Part shown: positions 12,595 to 23,800 of the stretch, one piece after another
Position numbering within the stretch: position 1 is the stretch's first letter
How the letters are laid out: each line of letters starts with the position of its first letter
Source of the DNA: Davidsoniella eucalypti
Lineage: Eukaryota > Ascomycota > Sordariomycetes > Microascales > Ceratocystidaceae
Reading direction: 5' to 3'
Assembly (NCBI GenBank): GCA_004009845.1
Contig: RMBW01000004.1
Location: 744,001 to 808,000 of the forward strand
Length of the DNA stretch: 64,000 bases
Notes under the pieces: model-generated
Seen by the model: the letters and a program-made list of their open reading frames with translations, nothing else
Databases searched by the model: none
What the model was told of the DNA's origin: nothing
Position numbers and translations under genes: made by a program

Positions 12595-14163
12595 TTAGTA
12601 ATGTCCGTAAAAGGACTGGGGCCGAGCATTCGCAGCCCCGCCAGCAACCAACGTTGCCGAGCTTCCCAGCGGCATGCCATAGACCGAGCGCTGGGCACTC
12701 ATCGACGGAGCATACGCCGAGGCGCCGTAGACACTGGGCTCGCAGTAGCTCGCCCGGTTCTGGTTGGCGCTGCCACTGGCGCCGTATTGGTGGTTGTGCA
12801 TCATGTGTTGCTGGAACTGCATCTGCTGCTGCTGCTGCATCTGCTGCTGCTGCCACTGCGCCTCCAGCTGCATCTGCATTTGCTGGCTCTGGAACGCTAG
12901 GCTCTGTGCCTGTGCCGCCTGCATGTGCTGCAGAGTGCGTTGTTGCTGCTGTTCGCGGATGGCGTAGGCTACGCTGGGGTTGTAGGCGCCGTTGGTCTTC
13001 ATCATCTCCTTCTCACGCTGGCGCGCATCGATCGTGCCGACGAGACCAAACGAAGCAGCCGACGAGATCGATCCCGACTGGCCGTGGCCTCTGCCTTGGC
13101 CGTTGGGGGAGTTGCCGCTGCGTGGTGCTTGAGTGGCTAGAGAGATGAGCGGTGCTCCGGCCATACGAGCGGCGTATTCTTGGTCACGGGTAGATGCCGG
13201 CAGCATGTCGGGACGTGAACTGAACTCCATTAGAGTCGCCGCACCACTGCGCGAGTATGGGCGCGGAGCATAGCCGCTCTCGCCCGAAGCCTTGCGTGAG
13301 TGGCCCGAAGGACTGTTGCTGTAGATGTTGTTGTTATACGCGGTGCCACGGGACGATGGGCGCTCCATGCTCTCGGGGGTCAGCAGGCGGCTGGGCGCGA
13401 TAGAGGGCGCAATGCCGCCACGAGAGGGGGCCCGGTTGTTGGCAGAGTACTGCGAGAGTAGGCCGCTGCTGAAAGTGCGGCGGTGGGCATTGGTGCCAGA
13501 AGGGTTGCTGACGCGCTGGCCAGTGGGCGAGGGGCTTAGGCGTAGCTCGTCGGAGATCTTGCGGAAGTGACTGGCACTAGTACCTGGGCGGGTCACGGTA
13601 GCAGGGCTGTTGGACGCCATCAGCCCGGACGACGAGGTGAGGCGACGCCATTGCTCGTTCATTGTCTTGGGCCTGCTATCGTCGTCGGCCATGGCAGTTG
13701 AAGAAGCCGAGGATGAGCCTGCGATAGTGTAGTTGTCGTCGGCGTTGTTGTGGGTGATGGCGCGCAGCTTTTCCAGGGGAATCTCTTTGGCAGCAAAGTT
13801 GAGGGTCGGTCCAAAGTCGAAGTCGGGCACATTGTACTCGTTCCTCTTAGCCTCGGCCTCGGCCATGGCCTTTTCCCAGGCCGCACCACCGCCGACGGTC
13901 TTGAGCTTGCCACCCCGTGTCAGTGGACGACGGGGCGAGTTGCCCTGGAGCTCGGCATCCGTCTCAGCCAGCAGGTCGTTTCCGATGGCGGTGCTGTCGA
14001 TGATGGGCCCGGAGGATATGGCGAGATCGGGCAGAGAGAGTTGCGGGGCGGGCGAGCTGGGCTTGGTTGGAAGGTCTTCTTTGGGCATGGCCTGGAGCAT
14101 AGGGTTGGCAACCTTGGGACCAGTTCGCCGTGAGTTGAAGGCACTGAAGATAACAAGAGGCAT
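12595..14163 (-). CDS. Uncharacterised low-complexity, Gln-rich protein
   Basis: Single exon, 522 aa, starting MPLVIFSAFNSRRTG. I do not recognise a catalytic domain. The N-terminal third (about 1-150) is the most protein-like part and includes PRRPLTRGGKLKTVGGG, a short acidic-basic helix (WEKAMAEAEAKRNEYN) and VPDFDFGPTLNF. The middle is rich in Ser, Pro, Arg and Asn with many SP/TP sites, suggesting phosphorylation (inference). Residues of about 400-460 form a Gln/Met/His-rich stretch of interrupted polyQ encoded by CTG/TTG-type repeats on +. The C-terminus has Ser/Tyr/Ala repeats ending SFYGHY. Composition resembles fungal scaffold or RNA/transcription cofactor proteins, but no function is assigned. 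The 900 bp upstream are pyrimidine-rich on the sense strand, consistent with a real promoter/leader. Confidence 0.8.
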   Translation of the reverse strand: MPLVIFSAFNSRRTGPKVANPMLQAMPKEDLPTKPSSPAPQLSLPDLAISSGPIIDSTAIGNDLLAETDAELQGNSPRRPLTRGGKLKTVGGGAAWEKAMAEAEAKRNEYNVPDFDFGPTLNFAAKEIPLEKLRAITHNNADDNYTIAGSSSASSTAMADDDSRPKTMNEQWRRLTSSSGLMASNSPATVTRPGTSASHFRKISDELRLSPSPTGQRVSNPSGTNAHRRTFSSGLLSQYSANNRAPSRGGIAPSIAPSRLLTPESMERPSSRGTAYNNNIYSNSPSGHSRKASGESGYAPRPYSRSGAATLMEFSSRPDMLPASTRDQEYAARMAGAPLISLATQAPRSGNSPNGQGRGHGQSGSISSAASFGLVGTIDARQREKEMMKTNGAYNPSVAYAIREQQQQRTLQHMQAAQAQSLAFQSQQMQMQLEAQWQQQQMQQQQQMQFQQHMMHNHQYGASGSANQNRASYCEPSVYGASAYAPSMSAQRSVYGMPLGSSATLVAGGAANARPQSFYGHY

Positions 14164-17104
14164 GACGGGCAGCTGATGTGATGTATAGGGTGTGGGAGAG
14201 TAGAGTAACGAGGGTTTTGTATTATGAACTACGTGAGTAGCTGTAGATAGATAGACGTCGAAGAGGGAGGCTAATGGGCAGTCTATAGAAACAGGAACAA
14301 GTCAAACAAGCAAGCGAATGAAGAAACGATAGACAGAGTCTCGGGCGATGAAAACGATGAATAAAACAAGAAGCAGAACGCAAGGGGGAGACAATGCCAG
14401 AGGGAATAGAAGAAAGAAGAAGGCGTCGATCGGGACGAGAGAGCGGCGAGAGGACTGGTTTTAAACCGGATCAAGAATGATGGCTCACTTTCTTATCAGA
14501 AGCTCTGGTTTACTTCTTCTTGGTGGCTTGTATAACATGCACAAGGGAAGGAAGGGAGCGTTCTTGGTAGCTCCTTCTACCACCAATGCGACTCTAAACA
14601 CTAATTACTATGTAGAGGGCTAGGGAATAGATATCGTCGAAACTGGGCTTGGGGCGTCTGTGCCGGTGCCTTGCGACTGCAGGCGTGTGAGAAGGTGGCA
14701 TCAGGAGCTTAGCAGGAGCTAGCACTGACAAAGACGCCTTCTGAAGCACGGGGGGCTGCTGTGGGTTTTTTCCCTTCTTTTTCGGGCGCTCTCACCACGT
14801 CGTTTCTGCTACAGCGTATCGCACTCACTGTCGCTAAAACCCGTCGGCCGCTGTAATACCCAAGCCGCCCACTAACAGAAGGGGAGTGTAGATAAGAGGG
14901 CCCTGGACTTGCGCGCTGTTGGGGTTGTCCGTGTCCGCAAAGGGATACGAGATGGAGCGATGCTGCGCCTTGGAAAACAATAATAGGAAGAACGAAAAAA
15001 GAAGAGTAGCATCACATTATTCCTTATGCCTTCCAACTTCAAGCTGAAATACGGCCGTTTGCCAAGTTCTGCTACTATTGCCACTGTAAGCTGCCCTATG
15101 CGCTTGCCGCTGCTGGCCATAGCGCCCCTGGCTCTATAGCTTACAGGCTCTCCATCACTATAATGGCGGGCGACTACGGCACCGTCTACAGGTGTGCTAT
15201 GCGCTTGACAACTTCCATGAACAACAACACCATGTTTTGTCACCACCAAATACTTCCTTTTTTATTTTTATTTTTCAGGTGCTTGGGCGTGCCATCAACA
15301 GCAATACGTTCCATTACACCCCTCCCTTGTTGATACCATGTCATCGTCTCCAGACCAGGATCTGCTGCTGCTTCTTTGCTTCTGTTTTCACCGGGGTTTG
15401 CAGCCGATTTCTTGCTTGCTGTTGCTGCTTCTTTTTCTTATTGCTCGACGAGGCTACCTATAGATATGATATGTATAGATCTAGAACAAGGCAAATATCG
15501 TCAAAGGCACTGTCATAACCAAGAACCAACAGTCAGGCTTATACGGTTCTACGGACCGGCTATATCTGCCCCTCAATTGTCACCGTCTTCGCCAAAGCCA
15601 GCTCAGTCTCGGTTCTACTTCTACAGCCTGCTTCGCTAAGGCTTCATGCAGGCCGTCCCAGTCGTAGTCTTAACAACATTTACTATTGCCATATCGCAGT
15701 ATCGCCGCTCCATATCATTGGTACTACAGTAGTAGGATTTGCTGCTACATATCTGTATGTACAAACAGCTACTGCCACCATCAACAGCGCGCGTCTCTTT
15801 CGTCACTGTGTCTCTTGTTTGTTCCAGCAGCACAAATTAAGCTTTTTGCCACTGTTTAACAGTACTTGTGCTGTTAATGTTAAACATTACTTTGTCGCAC
15901 TTAATTTGTGTATCTGTACAGCACCAGTACAACGGCAAATCATCAATCATCTCCACCGGCTAACAAACAAAATAACTTCGCCAGCATTGGAAAATCCCAA
16001 ACAGAACATTCCAGTGCATGGTTTCCTTTCGTCTAGGCTGGTACAAGCCTACATTCCAATTCCAGTGTTTGTCACAAGTCGCTTAACACCACCTCATTCA
16101 CCACCTCATTCTCCATAAGAGTTGTAACCGTCGTCGTAGTCGTCCAGCTTTTTGTTGCCCTCAGCCGCATCTTCATCTTGTTTCGCGGCGACGGACGATG
16201 TTCTGCGTTTCTCGCTAGAATCCATATCTTTCTCTCGTCCAGTTGTCAAAGCCTGCTACCTAATGTCCAATCTTTAGGCTTCCAAGAGACGCCAACCGTG
16301 CTCTTCCCCTCCCTCCTCTTCTTTCTCTATCTTTTGTGAGACTCGAACTGCCCGTCCCAATGTGTATGTAGAGGGAGAGCTGGTCCAAGCCTTTCTTTGT
16401 CTCGACTGCTCGGCTTCTTAACCAATTCCAAAGCCTGTTCCATGCTCGCCATAGTAATCAGGTCCATTGTTATGTGTAGATTGCAAGCCCAAGAATCCAT
16501 GTTCCGTATCCTTTTCTGGCTGGTGGTTCCTCTCTCGTAGTACCATTACCTCAATCTACAAGATATATATATCTGCGTCTTGTACTTATGTTATACCGTC
16601 TAGTAGTACCTTTGTTTATCAATGCGATTGTCTTGGCTCTTAGTGCCATTCCTGTCATCTATTATTTGGGCTAGACCTGTACCATACAAGCGATACCAGA
16701 TTAATTCTTGTGGCTAGATCACATTTGCACTTGAGTTCCAGACCTTAAATTCAGCTAGAATCTAGGCAAATCTCCTTCAATTGTAGTTGTGTTAGCATTG
16801 GGTAGTGTAGTGTTTGGAAAATGATAGTAATGATATTGATTCTCTATATTGCAGATGCAGCCGATGCTATTTGTTCTAACGATTCTGCGGGTATCCTTAA
16901 ATTTCTTATTTCTAGTTAAAGTACTATTGGTGGAAATGGTCATATCAGGTCTCTCCTTCCTCGACACGGCAATGGTAGCAACGCTTCTACTGCTTCGGCT
17001 AGCATCCTGCTATAGCCCTACCTCATAATAGAGGCTGTCATCCTTCTCTATGCGCCCCGACGGCAGCTTGCTTCTGTAAGAGCCCGTCTGGGAAAGGGGC
17101 CATA
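14164..17104. other. Intergenic region with strand-switching pyrimidine bias
   Basis: From about 14,164 to 15,050 the + strand is purine-rich, matching the upstream leader of the minus-strand gene ending at 14,163. From about 15,190 to 16,700 the + strand becomes pyrimidine-rich (many CTT/TTC/CCT runs), which in this window otherwise marks leaders of plus-strand transcripts. No plus-strand coding region follows before the CAF120-like 3' end. Short frames here have no recognisable motifs. Confidence 0.5.
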
Positions 17105-20100
17105 TTAATATGACTGTGACTAGAATCAGGGTTAGCTGGCGTCCATGAGATATAATTGATAAAATGTGAATTTATGTAAAAAAAAGTTTAGAACATACCG
17201 GAAGAGGTCCATTTTGGTTAGGAGGTCCACGCCATTGTTGTGGTGGCCCTTGCTGTTGAGGGTATCTCGGTTGTTGTTGCTGCTGAGGTCCTCTCTGCTG
17301 GTAGCTGGGGTCACCGCCATTCATTGAAGGATCGTTGCCATATGGAGATACTCCACGGGGTTGTTGCTGGTTCGGGGGCGGTCTGTTTCCGGGTCCGTTG
17401 CCAGGTCCGTAGTTGTTAGGCGGGGGGCGGTTCTGAGGGGGCATGCCATTAGGAGGTCCTCTGTTCTGAGGTGGCATTCCATTGGGAGGAGGACCACCGC
17501 GGCTTGGTGGAGGACGTCCCTGAGGAGGGCCGTTATGAGATGGGCGGCCTTGGGGAGGCATACCGTTCGGTGGTCCTCTGTTTTGCGGAGGCATGCCGTT
17601 TGGTGGCGGGCCGCGACCAGGAGGGTACATTCCGTTAGGCGGGCCACGGTTTTGGGGAGGCCCCCGATTTTGAGGCGCCATATTCGGAGGAGGTCCACGG
17701 TTTTGAGGAGCCATCTGCGGCGTATCGAGGACCGCAGAGCTATTCTGTTGATTCATCATCTGAGTAACAGTGTTGTTAGAAAAGCGTTGCGTGGCACGTC
17801 TCATGTCCTCAGTATGGTAAGCAGAGCGTGGCGCCCCGGAATGTTCACCAGAACGAGCATTGAACTCAGGAGGCCGGGTTACGGGCTCGGGAGTACCTAG
17901 ACGCATAGACTCAAGCTCTGCAACAGGCATGGGAGGCATGTCAGGGCCCATGGCATCATATATGGCACCAGGAGCATAATCACTGTACAGATCATCATCG
18001 CGGTCGTTGTAGCGGGGAGGAGTAGCTTTAGAAGTCGGGCCGTGGAAAGCTCCAGAAACACCATTGCCAGGAGCAAACATGTTGTTGTGGCTGCCGGTAG
18101 GCGTGCTAGGAGTAGCAAGCTCGGCAGGTGGAGGTGTAGGCAGGTTGGGACGTGAGAACGACTGGAACTGCTGGTTCATAGGAGGACGACCACGGTTTGG
18201 TCCCATACCGGGAGGACCCATAGGAGCGCCGCCCATAGGAGGACGTCCGTTTGGTGGCATAGGCTGCTGCATAGACAGCGGCGGCAACTGCTGCGGATTC
18301 ACGGGCTGGGACATCATACCTCCGGGAATCATGCCGTTGGGAGCCATGCCTTGCGGTGGCATACCCTGAGGCGGCATTCCCATGCCTTGTGGGGGAGGAC
18401 CACGCTGTTGGGGCGGGCCACGCTGTTGAGGGGGGCCACTAGAAGACGCGGTCGACGGGGGACTTTCGGAGAAGCCAATGGCACGATTACGTGAAGGAGG
18501 GGGACCGGCCTGAGCTGGGCTGCTGAGGCGGTTACTATGGTTGCTGCTAGAGCGGCCGTGGCGGGGCGGAATACCACCATTTTCATCCATTTCACTCTGG
18601 CGAGTACTGGTGACCTCCTTGAGCTTCTTGCGCCAGTCGGCCTCACTCCACCCACTAGACGATGCATCCTTGGCGATAATTTCAGCGACATCCTCTTGAT
18701 CGAGGTAGCCGTAGCGCTTGTTCTTGGGCATGGCAAACATGAGTGAGCGCGAGTCAAGGTTACTGGCCGCCAGGCGATTTGGCCGTCCATAGAGCGCAAA
18801 GGTATCCCATGTAGGGAACAGGAAACGCAGCAGCATTTCAAATCCAGACACAGCAGGTGGCGCCTCAGGCATAACAAAGACGAATCCCTCCGCCGACGAT
18901 GGTGGCGAGCTATGAATTTTAATGTGGCCTTCGATCTTGAGCAGAGTAGATATCTCGACAAGGGACTTGGCCTGAGGATAAAGAGCATAGGAGGCATAGG
19001 CATCAGAGATAGAGGCGATGGGATCAACCTTCTTTTGCTTCTTGGCATTTTCCTTGCGCACGTCGTAGAACTTGATGTCGCCCTTTAGTGTTGGTAGACT
19101 ACGATCGTATGCTGACTTTTTCTTGCCTTTTGCCTCTTTGTGTAGCTTCTGGAATTCTTTCTCATCTGGTGGCGTCACGATACACCAGCATCGGCGCCAC
19201 GGTGTTCCAGCGCCGAACCGAACACGAACCCATGACTCGACAGGAGCAGAAGAGCGGTTGAGAATGAGGTTAACATTGTTGAGTGTACGGGCCTTGCCGG
19301 CAATTAGAGCGCCGGTATAGGCCTCTTGGAGACTGTTGTTCTCGTACATGGCCAGACGAATAGCAGCCGTCCACTGAACAAGCGAGTCGTGGGAGTTGAA
19401 GTGTAACAGATAACGGTTGCGGCCGGCAGTAGAAATGCTAAGGATATTCTTGAGCGGCTGTTCATCGCCGCGAGTTGGCAGAGACTCGATCTAATAGTGG
19501 GTGTTAGTGAGGTCATGTTAAGCAATCTTGATTTAGAAAGAAGGACATACCATTTTTATCGAAGCATCAGTAAGATTAATAAACTTGGGCAGGACTTCGC
19601 CATCGTCGCCAGCAGCGTCCAGCTCGGCAGCATCCCAGAAGGAAAGTACTGTACCGACAAGCTGAGCAAAAGACTCGATCCAAGTGCGGTCAGCGTTAGG
19701 TTTGCCACCTGTGGCTTATTGTTAGTACTTGTAAAGATTACCACGGATGTGGGTATAAGTCGCAGGATACATACTGGTGTCTTGATCGTCTAGTTTCAGG
19801 AAATAGCCCTCTTGGTACAGCTTGTTGCCATGGCTGTTGAGCAGAGTGAAGATGTGCTGCAGCTCGGGGATGGTGTCCTCGTCAACTTCCATGATGGGCG
19901 GCTGGTACGTCTGCACCATAGACAGAGGGCGGGAGCCTCTGCGCGGTCTGGAGTAGGAGGTGGTATTGACTGAAGCGCGGGTGGCTGAGGTGCGGGTAGA
20001 GGCTGTGTCGTCACGGTCGTTGGAGCGGCGAGAGCTGATGGAGGAGTCAGGTGTCACAGGGCGCGGGACCGACTGTATTTGAGGCTGTGACTCTACTAGA

Positions 20101-20210
20101 GGGAAAGCAGAATTCTGGTGCTGCTTGTCAAAGGTTGCAAAAGAGCCGTCCAGCGGAGGCGAGGGCGAGGGCGTCAGATTTCCCTTATGGTCTCTGTTGG
20201 CAGCGGAGAA
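17105..20210 (-). CDS. CAF120/SKG3-like PH-domain protein (5' exon unresolved)
   Basis: Reconstructed exons (minus): 20210-19775, 19708-19551, 19490-17199 and 17119-17105, with introns of 66, 60 and 79 nt (GTATGT...AG). Phases agree throughout. Two PH-like modules are visible. One begins at LYQEGYFLKLDDQDT and continues over the junctions into RTWIESFAQLVGTVLSFWD, FINLTDASIKM and NRYLLHFNSHDSLVQWTAAI. The second includes ESWVRVRFGAGTPWRRCWC. The C-terminal half is Pro/Gly/Gln-rich with repeats of the RGPPNGMPPQN type encoded at about 17,200-17,710. Yeast Caf120/Skg3 are large PH proteins linked to the CCR4-NOT complex and the bud neck; I place it there by architecture. No ATG occurs in frame in the first listed exon, and an AG acceptor (CTCGCAG) lies just before it, so at least one 5' exon is missing. 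The only nearby ATG is at 20,696. The last exon (SQSY, stop) is tentative. Confidence 0.78.
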
Positions 20211-20827
20211 CTGCGAGATGAAGGAGAGGACTATAAAAATAGAAGCGCAGACCAGGCGCGGCGGAGGTTAGATATGCTGAGAATAGAATAAACGACAAGG
20301 GCTGTTGATAATAGTAATATGTGGTGTGTGCACGCAGAATGGCAGGAAGGTGGGCAGAATGCCGAATGCGGGATGGAAAAAGAAGAAGAAAAAGAAAATA
20401 AGAAAAGGTGATGGTAGGAAAAAGCGCCAATGGAAGCGACAGGAAGACGTAAAATAGGAAGCCAAGATAGAAAACAAAGGAAAGGGAAAATGAAGCTTGG
20501 CTTCTTCACTCCAGCGCGAAACAAATAAATGAGGGGAGGAGATTTGGAAACACGGCCAGTGAGCGGTGTTGACGAAGCCTGGGAGGGTCAAGGCCCAGCT
20601 ACGCTACTAGGGCAGACAAGGAAGGCACGCAAGGAAAACAAGTAACTTGGCTGGCTTGACTTGGCTAGAAGTTCACTTTGTCTTGCCATCTTTCCTTTTC
20701 GGGGACAGAATGGACAGCCAGCGCAATTACTTACTTGCTGGACCAGTTGCGATGCTGTTGCGCTCTTGTCTTCTACAGTGCTCTGTGTGCAGCTATTAGG
20801 ATGGCCGTGAGCAAGGACTACAGGACT

Positions 20828-20847
20828 AGACTAGACTAGTCTAGTCT
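20828..20847. repeat. Perfect 20-bp palindrome
   Basis: The sequence AGACTAGACTAGTCTAGTCT is its own reverse complement. It sits about 130 bp upstream of the only candidate start codon (20,696) for the CAF120-like gene. It could form a cruciform or bind a dimeric factor; this is inference. Confidence 0.7.
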
Positions 20848-23800
20848 TAGCCAGGGTCGGCTTAACTCTGGGCCACCTGCAAATAGTTCTAATGCTCTGT
20901 AGAGAGAGAAGGCCCACCGTGGTTCGCATTCTTTCTATACGATCGTCAACGCCAGATCCATAGGGAGCCCGGCTTGATCGCTTCGGGGGATAGGTCGACT
21001 GTCAGGGACAGTAGAGGGGAGGAAGGGGGACGGCGTGCAGGCTGGGATCAGCAGTGGGATGTTCCTAGCTATATTGCTGGTGTTATGGGCGCTGCCGTGG
21101 GCGATGATGTCAAGATGTGGGCATCGTCGACACATCGCAGCGCACATCGCAGTGGCTAACAGTGCTAGCCAGCTGGACCGTCAATTGGCTTACAGGACAC
21201 ATAGGGGCCTGTAGTTCCAAAATGACAGGGGCGAGAGAACGGCAGTCAGTTTTGGGTCTGGCGTAAGCTGAAGGCGCAGCAGCGTCAGAAGCAGACAAGC
21301 GGTCTCATTCGAGACAGACATCTGTCTACTCTGATGCTAGCGCAGGATTGCTAGTGCTGTTGCTTCTTGTTGTGCGCTAGCGCCAGCCAACCAGCGTTGA
21401 AGAAGGGAGTTTCCAGACAGTATTCCGACGCCAGCCATAGAAAAGAACCGCCCGCTTGAGTGGGTTCCCGATTTCAGGGTCGTTCAGTTCAGGGACCGTC
21501 CTGCTGTCGCTCACTAGATGCTACAGCGAATTGGTCTGGCTGCAAAAACGAGCCACTGGTCGGGTCGAAACTGCGAAAATAGAGAAAACATCGAGAAAAC
21601 ATTGAGACAACAAAAACCGACGTTCACCTTCTCGATTGAGCCAGGTGACGACCGCCAATACCGCAGCCGGAGCGAAGGCACGCCTAAAGAGCCAAGACCC
21701 CAAATGCCAAGACATCCGGCCCAGGACGAACAGGCCCTGTATCGAGTATTTTAGGGCCTCGACAACGGCAATAAGAAAGTGGAAACATGACCAAGGAAAA
21801 GGGAAAGATAGAGGTTTGCATCAATAATGTAGGGCTTGAAAACAAAGGGCGGCGATTGATGCATAATCTCTACCAAAGTTTGGCAGTGTCTATGCAAAGG
21901 AAGCAACGTACTAGGACAGGCGAGAATGCACACTCTCAAAACCAATAGCAGCACACTGGACTGCAATCAGGAGGTGTCGTTGGTCTAAGACTCGACTTGA
22001 TAATGCTACCGATCCGAGTCTTGAAACTTGCAATCGGCGAACAGTGAAAAGAAGGTTGAAAGGAGAGGATGGTGTTTGCCCGGAACTGTTTGTTGGCACG
22101 ATGATGTGCCAGTGTTTCGAACAATTCAGCCGCTTAGAAAGAGTGCAGATATGTAAATGGCGAAAAGCTGGCAAAAGAGACACTTCCAACAGATGAGTGA
22201 AAGTAAGATTGGGAAGAAGAAGAAAAGAAGAAACACTAGACAGTGCTGCAGGAGGACACCAGACGAAGATAAAGCCACTAGCCCATGTTCGGGGATCCAA
22301 AGGAACACTCGAAAATGAAGGGCGACGCTTGGCCATACAACGAGGCACCACAAGGGCTCCAGAAAGCGACTTGCTCTCCGCCAGTCTACATTGTATATGT
22401 ATAGCCGGCAAGAGACAAAGGCTGTCAATTGGAGACTGGAATGGACATGGACTCACTCCGTGCAAAGCACAGTAGCAGCGCCAGGGGCTATCCTTTTTTG
22501 TCTCTTGGGTTTTTTTCTTATACGCTGCTGGTCACAGGAGCACTGGACGCAATCTGATGTACAACGCTAAGTGAGGTGCTACTTGAGGCAGGGGGCTTCA
22601 AAGTCTCAACGACGGCTACAAGAAACTGTCTATGATCTGGAAGCACTGGCTCCCAGGTCAGTCAGGCAGGACTTGTTGCTTTCTCCTTGTACAACTAGCA
22701 CTGCTAGCAAATACATACGCACTCCCTTTCGCTCTAGTTCGAGTCCCGGGGCCCGAGAGACTGAACTGGACAAGCTGGACAGCGACTAGTCTCAAGGACC
22801 CCGTCAACCTTGGCTCGTAAATATCGAAAGATCGGGGGCCAGTTGATCCCGTAGGCTGTAGGCGCTCAGTACTATCCGCTGTTCGTACACACTTCGTAAG
22901 ACCAAATAGCCCTGGCTAAGCGATTATGGCTGCCTACCAGTGCCAAAGTGATATACGATGCCAGTCTGGAGTACACATACACTTCCTTGGCTGCTTATGA
23001 GCTTGGTGGATAAATGGAGGTCATGTCCAACTTCTCTCGGAAGCTGTGGAAGCTTGAGCTAAAGCAGGGTGCTTGGCGTGTCATAGAGTGTGTTATTCCC
23101 AGTCTTTTTTTTTTTCTTTTTTCTTTTTTCTTTGCTTGACGCCAGTGCATGACAATCAATCAAGGTTACCCTGACCAGACTCTGGTTTGCAATAAAAAAA
23201 GAAATAGAAAAAAACCTAGGCATAGGCATAAAGCGATCAAAAATGGAATGGGGCTCGCCAAGCAGTTCCTTGCTTAAGGAAGGCGAAATATAAGTAGCCT
23301 CAGAAAGAGTGTATGATGGAAAGTGATAGCGGACAGGGCGGAAAGGGTTGGGGTTTCAAAGCATCAACAAGAACAAGGGAAAAATAGTTTAGAGGGTTCA
23401 TTCACTGGATATTCAAAGACGTCACGTTGACAAGTCTGTTGTTTTTTTCTTTACATACCTCTACTGCCTTTGCGCGAGTGTTGACGAGACGGACGAGCCA
23501 TCTCTGATTGATAAGGCGCTACACGGCGTCTAATAATGCGGCAATGGCGGATGCAGCCACAAAGGAAGGAAAGGCGGGGTGTGGCTGATAGCTGATAGCG
23601 GGATAAACGATCGATGCTAAAAGCAGGTACGCAGTAGTATGGTCAAATTCCTTCTTGAAAGATACCGATTTGGCACGATAATACAAAGAATCAAAAAGAG
23701 ATCTCTCTTTCCGTCGTCTTTAGGAATAGTGGCTTCGTAGGCGGATGTAAGATAGTAAGAAAGCGTATTTTCCTTTTTTTGTAAGCGGGCTCAAGCACTG

